Assembly (NCBI GenBank): GCA_002796835.1 | Contig: LUGL01000005.1 | Coordinates: forward strand, 17,228-58,812 | Direction: 5' to 3' | DNA length: 41,585 nucleotides | DNA from: Elainella saxicola E1 | GTDB taxonomy: Bacteria; Cyanobacteriota; Cyanobacteriia; Elainellales; Elainellaceae | Shown here: in pieces, positions 23,580-31,476 of the stretch | How positions within the stretch are numbered: the stretch's first letter is position 1 | How the letters are laid out: every line of letters begins with the position of its first letter | Notes under the pieces: generated by a model | What the model saw: only the letters and a program-made list of their open reading frames with translations | Databases searched by the model: none | What the model was told of the DNA's origin: nothing | Program-made: the position numbers and the translations under genes

Positions 23580-24089
23580 ATGATGTGGCATCTGGCTCAG
23601 GTGAAAAAGTGCGACCCTGAAGGCAAGACTCATTTACAGATCCTTGCCCATCAAAGGGCTGAATATGCATGGACGGTCACTGTTGAAGAAGGGGCTGACC
23701 TTTGCCTGGACAGTAATGGCTATCCAGAAGGCGCTTTGCTGTTGGTAGAGCTGAGTGCTGCCAAGCAAGTCCAAAAGATTCAGGATGCCACTCCCTGGAT
23801 TCTAGAGCTGATTGAGCAATATCTGGCTGCAGGCATCACGCCCACCGTATTGCAAGAAGAGGTGCAGCGAGCAGAGCAATGGCGGCAATCTCTGACGCTG
23901 AAAAGCCAAGAGTTGCAGCGCCGCACCCTGGAAATTGAAGCTCGGCGAGAGCAGATTCAAGAGCTGGAAGAAAATTTGAAGCAGGAGAAAGAGAAGCTCG
24001 ACCTGCTCGCTGCCCAGCTTAAAGCCAATATGAATGGGGGAGAGAGTTCAACTGAGGTCGAGGAACCGCCTGCAAACGAACCCTCTTAG
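23580..24089 (+). CDS. Conserved cyanobacterial coiled-coil protein
   Basis: This 169-residue protein begins MMWHLAQVKKCDPEGK (ATG at 23580 or 23583) and has an N-terminal globular part of about 85 residues rich in strands, including EYAWTVTVEEGADLCLDSNGYPEGALLLVEL. From about residue 90 to 155 it is a continuous charged helix, EEVQRAEQWRQSLTLKSQEL, running through REQIQELEENLKQEKEKLDL, typical of a coiled coil. It has no signal peptide or membrane segment. I do not recognise a named family. It stands 94 bases after valS, so cotranscription is possible, but no functional link is visible. Confidence 0.7.
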   Translation: MMWHLAQVKKCDPEGKTHLQILAHQRAEYAWTVTVEEGADLCLDSNGYPEGALLLVELSAAKQVQKIQDATPWILELIEQYLAAGITPTVLQEEVQRAEQWRQSLTLKSQELQRRTLEIEARREQIQELEENLKQEKEKLDLLAAQLKANMNGGESSTEVEEPPANEPS

Positions 24090-24219
24090 GATTGTGGATT
24101 CAATGGATTCAACAATGCGGGATTGGTTTCTTGAACTGGTTGGGCAGACAGGATGTCTACCCCACAAGAAATTCCGCTTTATTGATCATTTCCATGCTTT
24201 GGCAAACACTACTTGATCG

Positions 24220-26346
24220 TTATCGGCTGGCTGGCAAACTAGGACGAGCCGAGGTTTGAGGTCGGTAATCTTGGGGTCGATAATCATCGAGAATTCGATC
24301 GATCGATTCATCCCGCAACAACAACTCTCGAATCAAGCGGGCCGCCATGCGCTGAGCCAATCCACCAACAATCTGTTGACCAAGCTGGTGGGTTTCCGGG
24401 TTCGCCAAAACCTTCGGAATGAGGGGCACCAAACGTGTCGGATCAAATCCTGGGGTTTCTCTTAGCAAATCGATAATGCGAGTGAGTCGCTCTAAAGTAC
24501 TGATTTCGCTCGGATCTGCGTCAATGGCGATCGGCGTTGGTTTGAGGCCAGCTAATTCCTGAAGGTGATACTTCACCTGATTGAAAGCATTTCGACCTGC
24601 CGCATCTAGACCCTTGACGATCTCGTTTGCCAAATTATCGCGAATAAAAGCTCCCCGCTGAGATAGCAGGAATTCCAGGGTCTGATCCAGCACTACATTG
24701 ATGTCGTAATCGGAACTGTCGCGAGCATTGCGCAGCAAATTCTCCAACCGATTCCAGCGAAATTGCCCATCTTTGAACAGCAAGTCCTGTAAAGAAGCAC
24801 GGAGTTGGGGAGCCGGATCGGTCAGCAGTCGCTTGGCTACATAGGGGTAAGCTTTACTCAGCACCTTAAAGTCCGGATCGACGTTGATCGCAATCCCTTC
24901 TAGCGTTACGAGCGATCGAATAATCAGCGCATAGTAGGCAGGCACCCGAAATGGGAACTCATACATGATGGCCGAGAGCTGGTCGGTAATGCTCTTGATG
25001 TTGATATCGGCAACCGTGCCACCCAGAGCATCACTAAACACGCTGGCAAAAGCAGGGACGATCGGCCTCAGGTCGGTTTCAGGCGACAAAAATTCTAAAT
25101 TCACATAGTCCTGGGCCAGCGACTCAAAATCGCGGTTCACCAGGTGCACAACTGCTTCGATCAAGCCATAGCGCTGAGGCGGCTTCACTTCGCTCATCAT
25201 GCCGAAGTCGAGATAGGCCAGTTTGCCGTCAGGCGTCGCCAACAAATTACCGGGATGTGGATCCGCGTGGAAAAAGCCATGCTCCAACAATTGCCGCAGC
25301 GAACATTGCACGCCCACGTCAATTAAATAGCCCGCATCAATCCCCTGCGATCGAATTTCCTGAAGCTGAGTCAGCTTCGTGCCCGTGATCCACTCCATGG
25401 TCAGCACGCGCCGCTGGGTATATTGCCAGTAGATGCGCGGCACATAGATATCGGGCAGGTGGCCATAGAGTTTGGCAAATCGCTCGGCGTTACGGCCTTC
25501 CTGGGTGTAGTCCATTTCTTCAAAAATGCGCGCCCCAAACTCATCCATGATGCCGACCAGATCGCTACGGATGCGTTTGAAGTTTTTGCTGGCCCAACCT
25601 GCGATCTGCCGCAGAATATAAATATCCAGCGTGATGCGCTGCGCTAAACCAGGACGCTGCACTTTCACCGCTACCGTTTCGCCACTCTTCAGCTTGCCTT
25701 TATAAACCTGGCCGAGGGATGCCGCTGCCAATGGGTTCTCTGAGAGTTCTGCGTAGATTTGGTCAGGACGATCGCCCAACTCTTCTTCAATAAACCGAAA
25801 GGCAATCTCATTCGGGAAGGGGGGCAACTGGTCCTGGAGCTGGGTTAACTCTGCCAGATAGCTGGGTGGCACCAAGTCAGGACGGGTAGAAAGCGCTTGC
25901 CCCACCTTAATGTAGGCAGGACCTAACTGGGTCAAAATTTCTCGCAGGCGGCTAGCTCGCTTGGCTTCGTTCTTTTGAATCTGATTGGTTTGCCGATCCC
26001 ACCAAAGGGAAAGCATGAACCAGAAAAAGGTCCAGAAGATGGTAAGGACGCGACCAATCACCTGAAAAAAGCGGCCCCGATAATAGGCGCTAATCACGTC
26101 TGGATCGTAACGTTGCGCTACCGCCTCTGGATCGAAGGAATCGACTTGCACTGATTTCAAATGTTCTTGGGGCGGTGGATTGAGTTCACTTTCAATCACA
26201 ATTCCTGGAACCGCTTCAGTGCTTGCATCAGACGGGGTAAACGTTTGCATGATTCTCCCTAAAATCGATCGTCCTTCAAGACGGGGCGCAATACCATCGA
26301 GCAAAAATTCAGCAAAATCAGCCAATCGGACGCTCGCATTGGACAT
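24220..26346 (-). CDS. ABC1/UbiB-type atypical kinase
   Basis: The protein starts at ATG 26346 (a GTG at 26367 is the alternative) and has 708 residues. It carries the ABC1 kinase pattern: the KxGQ motif in PAYIKVGQALSTRPDLVPP, the alanine-rich nucleotide loop AAASLGQVYKG, VAVKVQRPG with the conserved lysine, and HADPHPGNLLATPDG with AYLDFGMM as catalytic and metal sites. The last part contains an ABC1-type helical tail. Two hydrophobic residues stretches near residues 100-120 (FWTFFWFMLSLWW) suggest membrane attachment. Family members act on prenyl-lipid metabolism, such as quinones or tocopherols, in thylakoids and plastids. The gene is divergent from the ABC-exporter operon. Confidence 0.9.
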   Translation of the reverse strand: MSNASVRLADFAEFLLDGIAPRLEGRSILGRIMQTFTPSDASTEAVPGIVIESELNPPPQEHLKSVQVDSFDPEAVAQRYDPDVISAYYRGRFFQVIGRVLTIFWTFFWFMLSLWWDRQTNQIQKNEAKRASRLREILTQLGPAYIKVGQALSTRPDLVPPSYLAELTQLQDQLPPFPNEIAFRFIEEELGDRPDQIYAELSENPLAAASLGQVYKGKLKSGETVAVKVQRPGLAQRITLDIYILRQIAGWASKNFKRIRSDLVGIMDEFGARIFEEMDYTQEGRNAERFAKLYGHLPDIYVPRIYWQYTQRRVLTMEWITGTKLTQLQEIRSQGIDAGYLIDVGVQCSLRQLLEHGFFHADPHPGNLLATPDGKLAYLDFGMMSEVKPPQRYGLIEAVVHLVNRDFESLAQDYVNLEFLSPETDLRPIVPAFASVFSDALGGTVADINIKSITDQLSAIMYEFPFRVPAYYALIIRSLVTLEGIAINVDPDFKVLSKAYPYVAKRLLTDPAPQLRASLQDLLFKDGQFRWNRLENLLRNARDSSDYDINVVLDQTLEFLLSQRGAFIRDNLANEIVKGLDAAGRNAFNQVKYHLQELAGLKPTPIAIDADPSEISTLERLTRIIDLLRETPGFDPTRLVPLIPKVLANPETHQLGQQIVGGLAQRMAARLIRELLLRDESIDRILDDYRPQDYRPQTSARPSLPASR

Positions 26347-26872
26347 TCCCCTTTTAACTCTAGCCACTCAGCAGGCTCAAAACGGCCTCTGATCGATCGC
26401 GAAAACCAGTCTAAAAGAGTGTGGATTCCGCAGCGTGACCTGAATCTTTAGAAGCTGTTCTGCGTCTTCACGACTTGGTTAGCCAAGGTGACTGCCCAAT
26501 GTAACCAGTAATTGCCCAATGTAACTACATGTAAAGCATTGTAACAGTCATCCTTAAGCTTCGCCTGCTTCGATCGGTTGAGCTGAACCCCACAAACCAT
26601 GGCCTGCCATTTTTTTGCCCCAATCACGGTTGTTTTAGTTACAATTTCCGCTTGAAACTCGCGATGGTCGAATTATCAAAGTTCAGGTATAACGACAACG
26701 AGCTGGCTTTTCTCATCTTTCAGAAAGGCCGAGGAAATGACAAAGATGTCGAGGAAGTGACAGTTCTGTGTCAGTTCCAGCCCTGATCGCAAAGTTGTGT
26801 TATCAGTTTTCAGAGTGTTTCATCACCGCTTTTTTCCTGGCTTTTCTCATCCCTTAGCTCCATCCCTCTACC
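26347..26872. other. Divergent intergenic region with phased repeats
   Basis: The 526 bases between the leftward ABC1 kinase and the rightward ABC exporter contain no gene. They hold three direct AATGTAAC-type sites at 20-base spacing (see below), an inverted relative GTTACAAT at 26638-26645, a 15-base exact direct repeat (CTGGCTTTTCTCATC at 26703-26717 and 26837-26851), and a doubled GAGGAARTGACA motif at about 26733 and 26751. Confidence 0.55.
26493..26545. promoter_or_regulatory. Three helically phased direct repeats, candidate operator
   Basis: TGCCCAATGTAAC occurs at 26493-26505 and again at 26513-26525, and AGCATTGTAAC ends at 26545, so the shared (A/T)TGTAAC core repeats exactly every 20 bases, about two helical turns. 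This spacing is what a dimeric or oligomeric regulator bound to one face of the helix would need. Which neighbour it controls (leftward kinase or rightward exporter) cannot be decided. Confidence 0.45.
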
Positions 26873-27988
26873 ATGATTGAAGTTGAACATCTGAGTAAAA
26901 TTTACGGTGCAACTCCAGCGATCCAAGATGTGACCTTCTCTGTTGAGCAGGGCGAGATTTTGGGTTTTTTGGGGCCGAATGGTGCGGGTAAAACCACCAC
27001 AATGCGCATCCTGACGGGTTATTTGCCTGCCAGCAGCGGAACCGCTCGAATTGCCGGGTTTGATGTGCATGAAGACTCGATGGCCGTGCGGCAGCGGATT
27101 GGCTATTTGCCGGAAACCCCGCCGCTCTATCCCGATATGACCGTGGAGAGCTTCCTGCATTTTGTGGCCCGGATTAAAGGCGTTGTGGCGGGCGATCGAG
27201 CCAAGCAGGTTGAAAGTGCAATGCAGCGTTGCAATCTGTTGGAAAAACGTAAAGTGCTGATCCGCAAATTGTCCAAAGGCTTCAAACAGCGGGTTGGTAT
27301 TGCTCAGGCGATCGTCCATGATCCACCCGCGATTATTCTGGATGAACCAACGGTTGGACTCGATCCGCGTCAAATTATTGATGTCCGCAATTTAATTAAA
27401 AGTCTGGCCGGCGATCACACGATCATTCTCTCTACCCATATCCTGCCGGAAGTCAGCATGACTTGCAGTCGCGTTGCCATCATTAATCGCGGCAAAGTGG
27501 TTGCCACCAATACCCCAGAACAGTTGATGGCCGAACTGGCCGGCGAAAGTGGCTATGACCTGGAAGTGGAAGGTAACTTGGCCCTCGTTCAGGATCGGCT
27601 GCAAATCCTGGCAGGGGTGAAATCAGTGGAGCGCGTCAGTGACGAAACCTTATCAGACGATCGGCAGCGGTTACGGATTGCCCTGGAAGCGGGTCCAGAT
27701 CCGGGTCGTGAAATTGCCGCTCTGATTGTCGGCTCTGGTCTGGGTCTCTATGAAATGCGTCGCACCAAGGTCAGTTTAGAAAAAGTCTTCCTGGATTTGA
27801 CCACCGAAGAAAAGACGATCGATCCTGATCTGGTCGCTGAAGCGTACGATCGGGCCACGACCTCCGCTGGCTCTCTTCCAGACTCGACTCCAGCAGTTGC
27901 TGACCCCTGGGATGCTGACTCAGCCCATCTTGATTCAACGGTAGAGACAGACTCAACTGACGATCGTTCAGAAGGAGAAGCCCCTTAA
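26873..27988 (+). CDS. ABC transporter ATPase (GldA-like export system)
   Basis: This 371-residue protein has the ATPase core in its first 240 residues: Walker A GPNGAGKTT, the Q-loop near LPETPPLYPDM, the signature LSKGFKQRVGI, Walker B IILDEPTVGLDP, and the H-loop LSTHILPEVS. The pattern is closest to GldA-like ATPases of multi-gene exporters. The C-terminal part (about 240-371) includes an extended domain and an acidic Asp/Ser/Thr tail. Its stop (TAA 27986-27988) directly abuts the start of the permease gene, so the two are translated together. Confidence 0.92.
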   Translation: MIEVEHLSKIYGATPAIQDVTFSVEQGEILGFLGPNGAGKTTTMRILTGYLPASSGTARIAGFDVHEDSMAVRQRIGYLPETPPLYPDMTVESFLHFVARIKGVVAGDRAKQVESAMQRCNLLEKRKVLIRKLSKGFKQRVGIAQAIVHDPPAIILDEPTVGLDPRQIIDVRNLIKSLAGDHTIILSTHILPEVSMTCSRVAIINRGKVVATNTPEQLMAELAGESGYDLEVEGNLALVQDRLQILAGVKSVERVSDETLSDDRQRLRIALEAGPDPGREIAALIVGSGLGLYEMRRTKVSLEKVFLDLTTEEKTIDPDLVAEAYDRATTSAGSLPDSTPAVADPWDADSAHLDSTVETDSTDDRSEGEAP

Positions 27989-28789
27989 ATGCGTACCCTG
28001 TTTGCCAATTTCGTTGCCATTTACCGTCGCGAACTGCAAAGCTACTTTGCCTCCCCCTTTGCCTATGTGATTGCAGGCGTATTTTGGTTGCTCAGCGGCT
28101 TCTTCTTTGTGGCGCTGCTGATGGGTCCCCAAGGCTTGATTCAGCAGGCCGCCTACCGAGATCAAATGGGCATCACCAACCCGCCTGTCGATGTGGCTTA
28201 CCAGTTTCTCAGCTTCTTTTTGGGCACTCTCAGTTCCCTGGCCTTGTTTATTTTGCCGATCCTCTCAATGGGCCTTTATGCCGAAGAGCGCAAGCGCGGC
28301 ACCCTGGAGCTGCTGGCCACCTCGCCCTTAACCAACTGGATCGTGGCACTCGGCAAACTAATGGGCGCACTCACGTTCTTTATTACAATGCTGCTGCCAT
28401 TGCTGATTTATCAAGCGATCGCCCTGAGTGCAGCAGATCCCCCCGCTCAGTTCACTGTCATGCTTTTGGGACATTTGGGTTTGGTGCTGCTGGCCGCAGC
28501 GGTGCTCTCCCTCGGCATGTTCATTTCTTCTTTGACCGATAGTACGATCCTGGCTGCCATCCTCACCTTTGCGCTGGTGCTATTCCTGTGGGTGATCGAT
28601 CTGGTGGCTGATAGTCTGGCCGGACCTGTGGGAGAAGCGCTGAAACACCTGTCCCTTATCCGCAACTACACCACCTTGACGCAAGGCATTTTTGACAGCA
28701 GCAGCGTGATTGTCTTTTTAACCTACGTGGTGCTGGGACTGTTTTTGACGGCTCAGTCGATCGAAGCCTTCCGATTCCAGCGATCCTAA
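27989..28789 (+). CDS. ABC-2 type permease (GldF-like)
   Basis: This 266-residue protein has six hydrophobic helices: about 22-45, 65-95, 105-130, 145-170, 180-205 and 240-260. The loop YAEERKRGTLELLATSPLTNWIVALGK is the conserved ABC-2 membrane motif that meets the ATPase. It is the membrane half of the exporter coded by the preceding gene, with AAGGAG 11 bases before its ATG. The next gene is a GldG-like protein 140 bases on. Confidence 0.92.
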   Translation: MRTLFANFVAIYRRELQSYFASPFAYVIAGVFWLLSGFFFVALLMGPQGLIQQAAYRDQMGITNPPVDVAYQFLSFFLGTLSSLALFILPILSMGLYAEERKRGTLELLATSPLTNWIVALGKLMGALTFFITMLLPLLIYQAIALSAADPPAQFTVMLLGHLGLVLLAAAVLSLGMFISSLTDSTILAAILTFALVLFLWVIDLVADSLAGPVGEALKHLSLIRNYTTLTQGIFDSSSVIVFLTYVVLGLFLTAQSIEAFRFQRS

Positions 28790-28929
28790 AAAATCCCTTG
28801 CCGCAAATTTTTGGGTGATAGACCGATATCTCCTCAAGGCGAAGCATTTGGCATCTCTGCTTTGAATGAATGACAGATATTTTGCTTCAACTGCTTTGCC
28901 CCTAATCCCTTTGTCATGAAACGGTTGTC

Positions 28930-30606
28930 ATGAAACTCACTTCCCCATCCTGGACTTCCTTGAAGAAATACGCCAAGTTTTTGTTGTGGCTGGCTCCTGC
29001 TTTCATTGTGGCTGGACTGGTCCTTGGATTGGTTACAGGGGTTTGGAATGCTTTGCCGATCGCCCTGATTCTATGCGGCCTCGCTTTTCTAGTTGGCTGG
29101 TTGGCCTTGACTGGAAATCGTCAAGCGAATTTTTGGAATCGACGATCGACCCAGGTCGGCACTAATGCCCTGATTGCTACTTTGGCAGTTTTGGTGATTT
29201 TGGGGTTCGTCAACTTTCTGGCCTCTCGCTACAATTCACGGGTTGATCTAACCGAGAATCAGATTTTCACGCTGGCTCCCCAAACTCAAGAAGTGTTGCA
29301 GGATTTGCAGCAGCCCGTAAAAGCCTGGATTTTTTCACCCAGCCCCAATGCAGTCGATCGGCAATTGCTCGACAACTATCGGCGGGAAAGCAACCAGTTC
29401 AGCTATGAATTTATCGATCCCCAGGCCAAACCAGGACTGGCCAGAGATTTTGGGGTGCAGTCGATCGGGGAAATGTATCTGCAAGCAGGCGAAACGCATC
29501 GATTCGTCCAGAGTTTGACGCCAGAAGAACGTCTCTCAGAACGGAAGCTGACCAACAATTTGGCACAAATTACGGATAGTCAACCCCAAAAGGTTTATTT
29601 CTTGCAGGGTCATGGTGAGCGGAATTTGGAAGGGGGACAAGGCGGCTTTTCTCAGGCCAAAACTCGGTTAGGTGAAGAGCAGTTTACGGCCAATCCACTG
29701 AATTTAGCCGAAAATCCCAAAGTGCCAGAAGATGCCAATGTGGTGGTGATCGCCGGAGCCCAGCGCCCGTTACTGGAAGTTGAAGTGACAGCGCTCCGAG
29801 ATTACCTGAAACGCAAAAGCGGCCTGATGGTGCTGATCGATCCCCAAACCGATCCGAAACTGGATAGCTTGCTGAAAGACTGGGGCGTGACACCGAGCGA
29901 TCGTCTTGTGACCGATCCAGCAGGCGAAAGTTCGGGACTCGGTGCAGGCGTGGTGATTGTGAATCAGTATGGCGATCATCCGATTACGCGCGGCTTCAAC
30001 AACGGCATTTCCTTCTATCCCTTAGTCCGTCCGCTACAGGTGGCCCAGGTTACAGGGGTGCAATCCTCGCCGTTGCTGATCACCGATCCACGCACTTCTG
30101 CCCAAACGATTGGCTCTGATGGCGCAGTGCAAAGTGATGCTGCGGCCCCCAAAGGTCCGTTTGACATTGGCGTTGCCTTGAGCCGCACCCTGGAAACTGC
30201 AACTGCAAGTCCCAGCCCGTCGGCCAGTCCTTCTGATAGCCCCTCGGCCAGCCCAGATGCTTCAGCCTCACCCAGCCCGTCGCCCAGTGCTTCAGCCAGT
30301 CCTTCTCCCAGCCCCTCTGCTGCAGAAGCAGACAAAGACGAAGCCCGGTTGGTGGTGATTGGTAGCTCCAGCTTCGCGACGGATGGCTTGTTTGGCCAGC
30401 AGCTGAATGGAGATGTGTTTCTCAACTCAATTAGCTGGTTAAGCCAGCAAGACGATCAGGTGTTGTCGATTCGTCCGAAGGAAGTCTCTAATCGTCGCAT
30501 TGTCATGTCTGCCCCTCAACAAATTAGTGCGGCCCTGCTGGCTCTGGTCTTTTTGCCGCTGATTGGCTTTTGCAGTGCAGCCCTGGTTTGGTGGAGAAGA
30601 CGTTAA
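28930..30606 (+). CDS. GldG-family ABC-transporter auxiliary protein
   Basis: This 558-residue protein has two hydrophobic helices near the N-terminus (about 15-35 and 40-60), a third at 80-95, and a final one at about 530-550 (LLALVFLPLIGFCSAALVWW). The large extracytoplasmic region begins SRYNSRVDLTENQIFTLAPQTQEVLQDL, the conserved start of the GldG-like (ABC_transp_aux) domain. A Ser-Pro-Ala low-complexity stretch (about 420-465, SPSPSASPSDSP and similar) interrupts the C-terminal half. It is expected to work with the ATPase and permease upstream. In Bacteroidetes GldG is a gliding factor; in cyanobacteria the role is unknown. Confidence 0.9.
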   Translation: MKLTSPSWTSLKKYAKFLLWLAPAFIVAGLVLGLVTGVWNALPIALILCGLAFLVGWLALTGNRQANFWNRRSTQVGTNALIATLAVLVILGFVNFLASRYNSRVDLTENQIFTLAPQTQEVLQDLQQPVKAWIFSPSPNAVDRQLLDNYRRESNQFSYEFIDPQAKPGLARDFGVQSIGEMYLQAGETHRFVQSLTPEERLSERKLTNNLAQITDSQPQKVYFLQGHGERNLEGGQGGFSQAKTRLGEEQFTANPLNLAENPKVPEDANVVVIAGAQRPLLEVEVTALRDYLKRKSGLMVLIDPQTDPKLDSLLKDWGVTPSDRLVTDPAGESSGLGAGVVIVNQYGDHPITRGFNNGISFYPLVRPLQVAQVTGVQSSPLLITDPRTSAQTIGSDGAVQSDAAAPKGPFDIGVALSRTLETATASPSPSASPSDSPSASPDASASPSPSPSASASPSPSPSAAEADKDEARLVVIGSSSFATDGLFGQQLNGDVFLNSISWLSQQDDQVLSIRPKEVSNRRIVMSAPQQISAALLALVFLPLIGFCSAALVWWRRR

Positions 30607-30628
30607 GGAGTGCTAAGGAGTGATGGTG

Positions 30629-31330
30629 ATGAAAATTAAACCTTCTACGTTGGGCCTGGTGGCAGCCGCCTTACTCTTAGGTGGGATTGTACTGATCGTC
30701 GCGCAGCAGCCAGCCCCCAAATCTGCAGATTCGACCCAAACCTCCAGTCAAACCTCCTCAGAAGACGCTCAGCGTATCTTTGAGTTTGAAGAAAAAGACG
30801 TGCAGTCCCTGTCGCTGACAACCCGGTTGCGATCGCTCAAATTTGAACGCGACAAAGATGGCAAGTGGCAAATGCAGGAACCCGAAAAAACTGCCGCCAG
30901 CGATCCTTCGATCGCCTTTCTGCTGGATCTGGTGGCAACAGGCAAAACCCAGCAAACTCTGACGGCTCCAGCGAGCGATCGAGAACAATTTGGCCTACAT
31001 CAACCCTTGGCAACGATCGAAGTCACCCTTAAGGACCAGAAAACCCACAAATTGGTGATCGGGGAATATAACTTCAACCGCAGCGCTCTCTATGCTCAGG
31101 CCGATCCGCCTGCGGATGAAAAAGCGGACCTAAAGGTACTGCTAGTTTCGCCCAATTTTGACAACGCGGTGAATCGCCCCGTTGCTGAATGGAAACAGCC
31201 TGCCAATGCCGAAAAATCTCCCAGCCCTTCCAGCTCGGCTTCCCCTGCTCCAGCCTCCGAGTCCCCCACTGCCTCCCCCACCCCAGAAATCCAAACCCCC
31301 GAGAATTCATCTCCTTCCCCCACTCCCTAA
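30629..31330 (+). CDS. DUF4340 domain protein, membrane-anchored
   Basis: The start is ATG 30629, eight bases after AAGGAG (30615-30620), giving 233 residues; GTG/ATG codons at 30620 and 30623 are too close to that site. A single hydrophobic segment (about 8-26, LGLVAAALLLGGIVLIV) acts as signal anchor. The DUF4340 domain spans about 45-190: FEFEEKDVQSLSLTTRLRSLKFERD, a PEKTAASDPSIAFLLDLV helix, FGLHQPLATIEVTLKD and LVIGEYNFNRSALYAQ. The last 35-40 residues are Ser/Pro/Thr-rich. DUF4340 genes regularly follow GldG-like genes, so it is the fourth member of this exporter operon. The sequence TAAGGAGTG is doubled just before it. Confidence 0.88.
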   Translation: MKIKPSTLGLVAAALLLGGIVLIVAQQPAPKSADSTQTSSQTSSEDAQRIFEFEEKDVQSLSLTTRLRSLKFERDKDGKWQMQEPEKTAASDPSIAFLLDLVATGKTQQTLTAPASDREQFGLHQPLATIEVTLKDQKTHKLVIGEYNFNRSALYAQADPPADEKADLKVLLVSPNFDNAVNRPVAEWKQPANAEKSPSPSSSASPAPASESPTASPTPEIQTPENSSPSPTP

Positions 31331-31400
31331 CCCGCCCTATTCCCCCACTTCCCCACTGCCTCCCCCACTCCTCATCTCCCTCGCTCCTTTTCCCTCAGAG
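31290..31400. repeat. Polypyrimidine low-complexity tract
   Basis: The Pro/Ser-rich end of the DUF4340 gene continues past its stop into a C/T-rich tract of CCCCCACT-type motifs (CCCACTTCCCCACTGCCTCC and similar) ending near CTCGCTCC. It is unlike the rest of the window and may be prone to slippage. Confidence 0.6.
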
Positions 31401-31476
31401 TGATTCAAAACTAAAGGGCAACGACTAAACTGTTAGATGAGTATGTTTGCTCTACTATCCTGGTCTGTTGCCATCC

